Source: Clostridia bacterium (lineage in GTDB: Bacteria; Bacillota; Clostridia; Oscillospirales; Acutalibacteraceae). Taken from it: a DNA stretch of 30,964 nt. Both the position numbers and the translations under genes were made by a program. The notes under the pieces were generated by a model, which saw only the letters and a program-made list of their open reading frames with translations, ran no database searches and was not told the origin of the DNA. Shown piece after piece: positions 1 to 5,740 of this stretch (position 1 is its first letter; each line of letters opens with the position of its first letter). The stretch covers positions 1-30,964 of the forward strand of contig JAFVAZ010000023.1 in NCBI GenBank assembly GCA_017480265.1, given 5' to 3'.

Positions 1-60
1 GAATCCATTTTTTACTTTTTCTTTTCTCCCACATTTTGGGCATTTCATTTCTTTTTCCAT
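1..60 (-). CDS. Zinc-ribbon protein start, possibly a transposase (partial)
   Basis: A reading frame starts with ATG at 60 on the minus strand and runs off the left edge after 20 codons. It contains a CPKCG knuckle (residues 7-11) followed by a basic stretch and VKNGF. CPxCG...VxNG at the extreme N-terminus is typical of the zinc-ribbon start of IS1-type (InsA-like) and related transposases, but other short zinc-ribbon proteins begin similarly. No good Shine-Dalgarno is visible just upstream. Only the first quarter or less of the protein is present, so the family call is a guess from one motif. Confidence 0.4.
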   Translation of the reverse strand, partial: MEKEMKCPKCGRKEKVKNGF

Positions 61-131
61 ACTTTTTATTTTACTCTATCTATTCACCTTTTGAAATGCC
101 ATTTTTTGCACTGTAGATAGAGAGAACAGAT

Positions 132-692
132 CTATTTTACTTTAAATCTCCACAATTTATTTCTATATTCTTCTGTAGCGTAGTCGATCCCGACACGCTT
201 CAAAGGAATATATTCACAAGTAAAAAAATCATCTTCGAGCCATATTTTATCTGATGTCGCTAAGTTTTCATCATTTAGGTCTTTATTTATTCCTAAAGTT
301 TTCGTAAGTTTAGCGGGTCCGTTTAAGTTTTCTATACATTTTTTATTGTATAAATCAAAAAAGCGGCGGGGCTTCTCCCCTACTAAAACAGCTCCTCGCA
401 GCAAAACAGCTTCAGGGTGCCCCGCTACTCCACTGACGATATTCAAAAGGTAGTGAAGACCATAGCAAAGATAAATGTATGTATGCCCTCCCGGCTTATA
501 CATGACTTTATTTCGCTCGGTTTTGCTTCTATGAGCGTGGCAGGCAGAATCGGCGCTGCCAAAATAACTTTCAGTCTCGGTTATTCTAGCTTTGATTATT
601 TTCCCATTGATATTCCTACACAGAAGCTTTCCCAGTAATTTAGGCGCCAATTCTATAGCATTCAATTTATAAAACTCATTTGATATCCTCAT
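132..692 (-). CDS. 3-methyladenine DNA glycosylase (AAG/MPG family)
   Basis: A 186-residue protein of the AAG/MPG family, which flips out alkylated or deaminated purines and cuts the N-glycosidic bond as the first step of base excision repair. The conserved core is visible: ITETESYFG at about 37-45 holds the catalytic glutamate (E41, aligned with human AAG E125), Y43 matches the intercalating/stacking Tyr127 and H52 matches His136. A YIYLCYG segment and a VLLRG strand follow. The length suits bacterial members, which lack the long eukaryotic N-terminus. It overlaps the upstream regulator by 4 bases (ATGA), so it is translationally coupled as the last gene of the iron-uptake operon. That location is odd for a repair enzyme; a link to iron-driven DNA damage is only inference. 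Confidence 0.93.
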   Translation of the reverse strand: MRISNEFYKLNAIELAPKLLGKLLCRNINGKIIKARITETESYFGSADSACHAHRSKTERNKVMYKPGGHTYIYLCYGLHYLLNIVSGVAGHPEAVLLRGAVLVGEKPRRFFDLYNKKCIENLNGPAKLTKTLGINKDLNDENLATSDKIWLEDDFFTCEYIPLKRVGIDYATEEYRNKLWRFKVK

Positions 693-1075
693 GCTTCGGG
701 TTCCTCATGTTTTTGCATATATTTCAAAAGTTTATCGAGCGTCTGCCTACTGATAACATGCTCCATCTTACATGCATCGGTTTTAGCTACCTCATAGTCT
801 ACTTTTAAAGTATTGTGTAAGAAGTTAACTAAGGTCTCATGCCGGAAGTATATATCTTTTGCTGTTTTTTTGCCTATATTGGTTAGGGTGATTTGCCCGT
901 ATTTTTCTTGATTTAAATATCCTCCGATCTTAAGCTGAGCCACAGCTTTGTTTACGCTGGGTTTAGAGCGGTTTAGATTTATTGCTATATCGGTAAGCCT
1001 GATCTCTCCATTTTTATTTTTCAGGATATATATTGACTCTAGGTAATCTTCTAGCGATCCGGATAATTTCTTCAT
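689..1075 (-). CDS. DtxR-family metal-dependent transcriptional repressor
   Basis: A 128-residue protein with an N-terminal winged helix (about 1-65) and a short dimerisation/metal domain (about 70-125), and no C-terminal SH3-like domain, so it has the size of MntR. Candidate metal ligands are D10, E13, H79, C102, E105 and H106. The ACKMEH segment matches DtxR/IdeR (Cys102, Glu105, His106), whereas MntR has Glu at the Cys position. This favours Fe(II) over Mn(II) sensing, although D10 is MntR-like where DtxR has Met10. It lies 36 bases after the Cys-rich membrane gene with a good RBS (AGGAAGAGG). Encoded inside feoAB, it is the likely iron-responsive repressor of its own operon, acting at the dyad near 3638-3655. 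Confidence 0.9.
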   Translation of the reverse strand: MKKLSGSLEDYLESIYILKNKNGEIRLTDIAINLNRSKPSVNKAVAQLKIGGYLNQEKYGQITLTNIGKKTAKDIYFRHETLVNFLHNTLKVDYEVAKTDACKMEHVISRQTLDKLLKYMQKHEEPEA

Positions 1076-1111
1076 TTTTAACCTCTTCCTTATGGATTAT
1101 TTTTATATCGC

Positions 1112-1282
1112 TTATTTTATCCTGTCCCCAAGATTCTTCTTACAGCAAGCAGCAGAACAGTACCTACACAGATGATTACATTGTGGGGAAGGCTGCTTAC
1201 TTTTTTTTAATAATTTCCGCAGAATCAAATACGAGAAAAAAACTACAATAAATGCAATAATAAACAAATCTATCGGCGTCAT
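1112..1282 (-). CDS. FeoB-associated Cys-rich membrane protein
   Basis: A small gene of 56 codons that overlaps the end of feoB by 4 bases (ATGA at 1279-1282), so it is translationally coupled. The product has one N-terminal membrane segment (about 4-21), a basic stretch (RKLLKKSK, about 22-29) and a Cys-rich tail with Cys at 35, 39, 42, 46 and 47. This is the layout of the FeoB-associated Cys-rich membrane proteins (Pfam PF12669 type) found directly after feoB in many Firmicutes. Their exact role is not established; handling of Fe(II) at the cytoplasmic mouth of FeoB is a reasonable inference. Ending at TAA, it leaves room for the RBS of the regulator gene that follows. Confidence 0.85.
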   Translation of the reverse strand: MTPIDLFIIAFIVVFFSYLILRKLLKKSKQPSPQCNHLCRYCSAACCKKNLGDRIK

Positions 1283-3375
1283 AGGATTCTCACCCCCAAA
1301 AGATTAAAAAACAACGTGCAGAATTGAAACACAAAAGCGCTACAGAACCAAGCAGCCACCAGCTGATATACTATGGCGATACTAGTCCAAAGGGGGCTTT
1401 TCATTTCTTTCCTTATAGCAGATAAAGCCGCGATGCAAGGCGTATAAAGCAGTATAAACACCATAAAAGCAAAAGCTGAAATAGCCGAAAAATGCAACTG
1501 CAAATTCTCAGATAAACTTAGCTCTGCCGCAGTATTATACAAAACAGCACTTGTACTTACAACAGACTCCTTAGCGATAAGTCCAGATAATAGCGAAACA
1601 CACGCTTTCCAATCGTTAAATCCGCACAGAGTAAACAGAGGCGCAAGCTTCATCCCAAACCATGCTAAGATACTTTCGTTTTGATTTTTGACCATATGCA
1701 AGGAAAAATCAAATGATTGCAAAAACCATATGATAACCGTGGCGCAGACTAGTACTGTTCCGGCTTTGATCAAAAAATCCTTTAGCCTCTCCCAAACATG
1801 TAAAGATAAATTCCTGAAAGTAGGGAACTTATATTCTGGCAGCTCCATGATAAACGGAGCCTCTTGCCCTTTTAATATCGTATTTTTGAATAAAAACGCG
1901 GTGAATATGGCTACGATAATCCCTAAAATATAAATTGAAGATATGATAAAAACTTGATTATGAGGGAAAAATGCAGATACAAACATAGAATATACGGGCA
2001 TCTTAGCGCTGCAGGACATAAATGGAATCATCAGTATGGTTAGTTTTTTATCTTTCTCACTTTCCAGGATCCTCGTCCCCAATATAGCCGGGACAGAACA
2101 GCCAAATCCCATCAAAAGCGGCACAAACGCTTTGCCAGAAAGGCCGATTTTCCTGAGCAATTTATCCATGATAAAGGCAGCCCGTGCCATATATCCGCTA
2201 TCTTCTAAGATAGATAGTAGCGTAAATAAAATCGTAATTTGAGGAAAAAACGAAATAACCGCCCCGACTCCTTTTATGATGCCATCTACGACCAAGCTTT
2301 TTGCCCAATATGATGCCCCCAGTATAGCTAGGAGATTTTCGACTGATTTTGCCAGTATATGTTCTATAAAATACTCCGCACAGTCTTTAAAGAAGTTCCC
2401 TATAGGACCAAAAGTAATGTAAAATATTAAAAGCATCAAGGCAAGAAACACAGGCACAGCCAAAAATTTATTAGTTACTATCTTATCTATTTTGTCAGTC
2501 AGCGTCATTTGCTCATTTGATAAGTGCTTCTGGACCGTCTGCGAACATATTTTGCATATGTAATTATATCTGCACTCTGCCACAACCATCTGCCTATCTA
2601 CGTTTTTGATGGGGCTGATACTATTTCTATAGTAATTTATCTTGCTTACCTCGTCATCTGTTAGATGAAGTTGCTTTAAAATTAGCTCATCTTCGCAGAA
2701 TAGTTTTACCGCTAGCCACCGTAAAGATACATTTGACCGATTTGCTTTGTTCCTGATTATATCCTCTATATTATTAAGGACTATATTGATCTCTTTGGGG
2801 TAAAGGTTATGTATATTGGCGTTACTTTTTCTATTTAAACTCTGTATGGTTAGATCCAACATCGGCTCAATTTTATCGTGCTTATTTGCAGATAGTGGAA
2901 AAATAGGGACGCCTAGTAGCTTTTTCAAGAGAGCGTAGTCTATCTTATCGCCTTTTTTATGCAGCAAATCTGTCATATTCAAGATAACTACGATGGGTTT
3001 ACCCAGCTCTATGAGTTGCGTTGTTAAGTATAAATTGCGCTCTATATTTGTCGAATCTATAATATTTATAATGAGGTCTATATCTTCATAGAGCAGGCAA
3101 TTTCTTGTTACGATCTCTTCGGAAGAATATGGAGATAAAGAATATATACCGGGGAGATCGATTATATTTATTTGCGTATTTTTAAATACCAACAATCCTT
3201 CTTTTTTCTCCACAGTGACCCCGGGCCAGTTACCTACATATTGATGCTTCCCAGTTAATTGATTAAACAATGTAGTTTTGCCACTATTGGGGTTGCCAAT
3301 CAGCGCGAAATTAAGATACTTCTTTTTTATAGCGCCCAGAGTTTTATTAAGCGCCGCAACATCTTTTTGCATCAT
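1279..3375 (-). CDS. feoB: Ferrous iron transport protein B
   Basis: FeoB is the Fe(II) permease of the cytoplasmic membrane, with an N-terminal GTP-binding domain and a C-terminal polytopic core. From the start chosen here the protein has 698 residues. G1 (GNPNSGKT) lies at 27-34, switch NWPGVTVE follows, G3 (DLPG) is at 73-76 and G4 (NMTD) at 133-136. A helical linker leads to membrane segments from about residue 300 to the end. The frame is open upstream to 3441, but that start would put 95 bases inside feoA. ATG at 3373-3375 (or its twin at 3370-3372) follows a GAAAGGAA ribosome binding site and leaves a 29-base overlap with feoA. It is co-transcribed with feoA and the small Cys-rich gene. 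Confidence 0.95.
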   Translation of the reverse strand: MMQKDVAALNKTLGAIKKKYLNFALIGNPNSGKTTLFNQLTGKHQYVGNWPGVTVEKKEGLLVFKNTQINIIDLPGIYSLSPYSSEEIVTRNCLLYEDIDLIINIIDSTNIERNLYLTTQLIELGKPIVVILNMTDLLHKKGDKIDYALLKKLLGVPIFPLSANKHDKIEPMLDLTIQSLNRKSNANIHNLYPKEINIVLNNIEDIIRNKANRSNVSLRWLAVKLFCEDELILKQLHLTDDEVSKINYYRNSISPIKNVDRQMVVAECRYNYICKICSQTVQKHLSNEQMTLTDKIDKIVTNKFLAVPVFLALMLLIFYITFGPIGNFFKDCAEYFIEHILAKSVENLLAILGASYWAKSLVVDGIIKGVGAVISFFPQITILFTLLSILEDSGYMARAAFIMDKLLRKIGLSGKAFVPLLMGFGCSVPAILGTRILESEKDKKLTILMIPFMSCSAKMPVYSMFVSAFFPHNQVFIISSIYILGIIVAIFTAFLFKNTILKGQEAPFIMELPEYKFPTFRNLSLHVWERLKDFLIKAGTVLVCATVIIWFLQSFDFSLHMVKNQNESILAWFGMKLAPLFTLCGFNDWKACVSLLSGLIAKESVVSTSAVLYNTAAELSLSENLQLHFSAISAFAFMVFILLYTPCIAALSAIRKEMKSPLWTSIAIVYQLVAAWFCSAFVFQFCTLFFNLLGVRIL

Positions 3376-3610
3376 CTGGTTTCCTTTCAATATCAGTGAT
3401 TTCAATATTCTTGGCATCTGATTTTCGTATACTAAGCTCATATCCTCGCAAACTTATTTGCATAGGGTCTCCAAAAGGAGCCATTCTCTTAAGCAACACT
3501 TCTGTTCCCGGGATAATGCCCATATCCACTATTCTATATTTTAGCTTCCCTTTTCCGTGAAGCTTCAAGACTTTACACTTTTGCCCAGGCTTTAAATTAT
3601 TCAGGGTCAT
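3347..3610 (-). CDS. feoA: Ferrous iron transport protein A
   Basis: An 87-residue SH3-like cytosolic partner of FeoB. The family pattern is clear: an N-terminal LKPGQKCKV strand, the conserved turn around DMGIIPGTEV (about 29-38), APFGDP and an SLRGYELSIRK strand. The C-terminus carries an extra tail ending RCCGA with two adjacent Cys; whether they bind metal cannot be told. The start ATG at 3610 follows AGGAGTG at a good distance. It is the first gene of the operon, right behind the promoter and operator-like dyad. Confidence 0.93.
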   Translation of the reverse strand: MTLNNLKPGQKCKVLKLHGKGKLKYRIVDMGIIPGTEVLLKRMAPFGDPMQISLRGYELSIRKSDAKNIEITDIERKPDDAKRCCGA

Positions 3611-3637
3611 TTTTTCACTCCTAAAACGAAATACAAG

Positions 3638-3655
3638 AGTTAACCTAATCTAACT
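3638..3655. promoter_or_regulatory. Candidate iron-regulator operator
   Basis: An inverted repeat AGTTA-N8-TAACT lies just downstream of the feoA -10 and so covers the expected transcription start on the minus strand. The internal CCTAA/TTAGG-like bases resemble the DtxR/IdeR box, which has TTAGGTTAG and CTAACCTAA half-sites, though the match is partial. With a DtxR-type regulator encoded in the same operon, autoregulation is the natural reading. The assignment is inferred. Confidence 0.55.
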
Positions 3656-3661
3656 TATTCT

Positions 3662-3689
3662 ATTGTACCATATTAAATTGTAAAGTCAA
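3662..3689 (-). promoter_or_regulatory. feo operon promoter
   Basis: On the minus strand TTGACT (3689-3684) and TACAAT (3667-3662) are separated by 16 bases, a strong sigma-A type match. Transcription would begin near 3655, inside the candidate operator, and run into feoA. Confidence 0.75.
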
Positions 3690-3737
3690 TGGTGTTCTGA
3701 TATACTAAAATAGAAATAGAACGCACAAAAATAAAAT

Positions 3738-3774
3738 AGACTCATTTTAACTTTAAAGTTTAAAAAGAGAGTCT
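3738..3774. repeat. AU-rich imperfect inverted repeat
   Basis: AGACTC at 3738-3743 pairs with GAGTCT at 3769-3774. Between them the palindrome AACTTTAAAGTT (3749-3760) continues the stem with small bulges. It lies upstream of both the feo and the nusA promoters. No function is evident; it could be an old terminator or a protein site. Confidence 0.4.
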
Positions 3775-3890
3775 CTAAAATATAAAAATAGAGCCGTGGG
3801 AATCCTGATTTTTTAAGAAAATCTCGATGTTATATGCTCAACTGGCAAACTCAGGGTTTTGGAGAATTTATTTTCCCGCAAAATTAAAGC

Positions 3891-3919
3891 TTGCTATCAA
3901 TAATAAAATATGGTAAAAT
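3891..3919 (+). promoter_or_regulatory. nusA operon promoter
   Basis: TTGCTA (3891-3896) and TAAAAT (3914-3919) are 17 bases apart. This places the start of transcription near 3926, about 110 bases before nusA and ahead of the leader hairpin. Confidence 0.6.
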
Positions 3920-3959
3920 AATAGAAGTTGATGTAATTTAAGGAATCTTTACTTCGCAT

Positions 3960-3984
3960 AAGAGTGGGAACGGCCCGCTCTTTT
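3960..3984 (+). promoter_or_regulatory. nusA leader hairpin, possible attenuator
   Basis: AAGAGTGGG (3960-3968) pairs with CCCGCTCTT (3974-3982) through a five-base loop, with one G-U pair, and TTTTG follows. It looks like an intrinsic terminator inside the 5' leader. Firmicute rimP-nusA operons often carry a similar GAGTGGG/CCCACTC hairpin at the front; that comparison is from memory. It may tune read-through into nusA. Confidence 0.6.
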
Positions 3985-4037
3985 GTTTGTAGTATTTAAA
4001 TTACTTAAAATAAGAAACCGGAGGGATTTTTGTCAAA

Positions 4038-5102
4038 ATGAATAGCAAAGAACTTTTTGAAGCATTAAAAATATTGGAAAAAGAAAGAGGAATTTCAAGT
4101 GACTTTATGTTTGATAAAATCAAAAAAGCTATAGTCACGGCTTGCAAAAATAGTTATAATGGTAATGAAGATGTAGTTATAAAAGTAAATGCAAATAAAA
4201 ATAAGTTTGAAGCATATCTGCAGAAAACAGTGGTAGAGGATGTAGAAGACCCGGGTAATGAAATTTCACTGCAGGAAGCGCGCAAAATACATGCAAATGT
4301 AGGAATAGGCGAGAAAGTTGGCGTTAAATTAAACACCAAGGAATTCGGGAGGATTGCCGCTCAGACTGCAAGGAATATAATCAGGCAAGGGATCAGGGAT
4401 GGAGAAAAAAGCGTAATGCTGCAAGAATTTGAATCGCGCAAAGGAACCCTAACCAGTGCGGTAATAGAAAAAATAGATCCTAAAACAGGGGCAGCTTCCG
4501 TACGGATAGGCAAATCGGAGTCTTATTTGCCTAGGAGTGAATTTTTAGCTAATGATAGGTTTAAAGAAGGAGACATGGTTAAGGTCTATATCGTAGATGT
4601 AAAAGAAACTGAGCGAGGTCCTAAGGTAGTTTTGTCCAGAACGCAACCGGAAATTGTAGAAAGAATGTTTGAAAGGGAGGTTCCGGAGATTGCAAATGGC
4701 GTCATAGAAATAAAGCAAGTGGCCAGAGAGCCCGGATCCAGGACCAAAATTGCGGTGCTAAGTCATGATAAAAATGTTGATGCCATAGGCGCTTGCATAG
4801 GGGCAAGAGGTGCCAGAGTGGCTGCAATAGTGAGGGAACTGGGAGGAGAAAAGATAGATATAATCGAATACAATGAAGATATAGCTCAATATATAACGGC
4901 GGCTTTGGCACCAGCGGATATCTTGGCAGTAGATATTGTATCGGAAGGTGATAAATCCTGCAGAGTGATAGTCCCGGACGATCAGTTATCTTTAGCTATA
5001 GGCAACAGAGGCCAAAACGCTAGGCTAGCAGCTAAATTGACAGGCTGGAAAATTGATATAAAGCCCAAGAGTGCTCAAAATATAGAAAATATGGATGAGT
5101 AA
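4038..5102 (+). CDS. nusA: Transcription termination/antitermination factor NusA
   Basis: A 354-residue NusA, which binds RNA polymerase and modulates pausing, termination and antitermination. An N-terminal polymerase-binding domain covers about 1-125, an S1 RNA-binding domain about 135-200 (starting near KGTLTSAVIEKI) and two KH domains follow (GARGARV in KH1, AIGNRGQNARLA in KH2). There are no C-terminal acidic repeats, as is usual in Firmicutes. The ATG follows GGAGGG at 12 bases. In most Firmicutes rimP comes directly before nusA; here it is absent and nusA is first in the transcript. Confidence 0.96.
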   Translation: MNSKELFEALKILEKERGISSDFMFDKIKKAIVTACKNSYNGNEDVVIKVNANKNKFEAYLQKTVVEDVEDPGNEISLQEARKIHANVGIGEKVGVKLNTKEFGRIAAQTARNIIRQGIRDGEKSVMLQEFESRKGTLTSAVIEKIDPKTGAASVRIGKSESYLPRSEFLANDRFKEGDMVKVYIVDVKETERGPKVVLSRTQPEIVERMFEREVPEIANGVIEIKQVAREPGSRTKIAVLSHDKNVDAIGACIGARGARVAAIVRELGGEKIDIIEYNEDIAQYITAALAPADILAVDIVSEGDKSCRVIVPDDQLSLAIGNRGQNARLAAKLTGWKIDIKPKSAQNIENMDE

Positions 5103-5142
5103 AAAATCATATTCATAAAAATATAAAAAGGACGCAAGAGAA

Positions 5143-5427
5143 ATGACAAAAGCAAAGCATATCCCAAAGCGTACATGTGCGGGTTGTAACCAAAAAAGAG
5201 AAAAGAAAGATCTGATCAGGGTGGTGCGGATGTATACTAAAGAAGGCAGCAGAGCAGCTTTAATCGACCTAAAGGGTAAGATGCAGGGTAGGGGAGTATA
5301 TGTATGCAGAAAGCATGAATGCTTAAAGAGGCTGAGAAAAGGCAAAAGGATCGAACGAAAGCTGCGTGTGCCATACAATAATACGGTATATGATCAGATA
5401 AAAGAAGAGATCTTGAAGCATGAATGA
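5143..5427 (+). CDS. rnpM: RNase P modulator RnpM (YlxR)
   Basis: A 94-residue basic protein of the YlxR family, between nusA and the L7Ae-like gene as in most Firmicutes. The family marks are RTCAGCNQKREKKDLIRVVR near the N-terminus (about 7-26) and the GRGVYVC motif at about 48-54, followed by a Lys/Arg-rich helix that fits an RNA-binding surface. The Bacillus subtilis homologue is reported to bind RNase P RNA and modulate its activity, hence RnpM. It overlaps the next gene by 8 bases, so the two are coupled. Confidence 0.92.
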   Translation: MTKAKHIPKRTCAGCNQKREKKDLIRVVRMYTKEGSRAALIDLKGKMQGRGVYVCRKHECLKRLRKGKRIERKLRVPYNNTVYDQIKEEILKHE

Positions 5428-5740
5428 ATTTATAAACTTTGTAGGGATCTGCAAAAAATCCGGAAAAATCTCGCTAGGATATGATGCTTGTTTGAAAGCT
5501 GTAAAGAAAAATAAATCTTGTTTGGTATTGTATACAAAGGATTTATCTGAGAGAAGCTTAAGAAAGTTTCAAGATGAATCCGAACACTCAGATATTAAGG
5601 GTATGGTTGTAGACTTAAAAATGGAAGACTTTTATATAATATTTAAGAAGTCAGTTGGGATAATTTCTATCAATGATAAATCTCTAGCAAGAAAGGTAGA
5701 AAAACTATATGTAAAAATGCAAGGAGGATGCAGTTTATGA
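5420..5740 (+). CDS. ylxQ: L7Ae-family RNA-binding protein YlxQ
   Basis: A 106-residue protein of the L7Ae/L30e/Gadd45 fold. Early residues KSGKISLGYDACLKAVKK and a central CLVLYTKDLSERS strand-helix match the YlxQ type, which binds kink-turn RNA. The precise physiological role is unclear. It sits in the standard place between rnpM and infB, overlaps rnpM by 8 bases, and its stop overlaps the infB start as ATGA. Confidence 0.88.
   Translation: MNEFINFVGICKKSGKISLGYDACLKAVKKNKSCLVLYTKDLSERSLRKFQDESEHSDIKGMVVDLKMEDFYIIFKKSVGIISINDKSLARKVEKLYVKMQGGCSL

Noticed and set aside
417..638. Plus-strand frame opposite the DNA glycosylase
   Set aside because: Entirely inside a well-conserved gene on the other strand, without RBS or recognisable domain.
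3376..3441. feoB start at 3441
   Set aside because: It would lie 95 bases inside feoA without an RBS and adds a 22-residue extension not expected in FeoB; 3375 has a ribosome binding site and the normal N-terminus.
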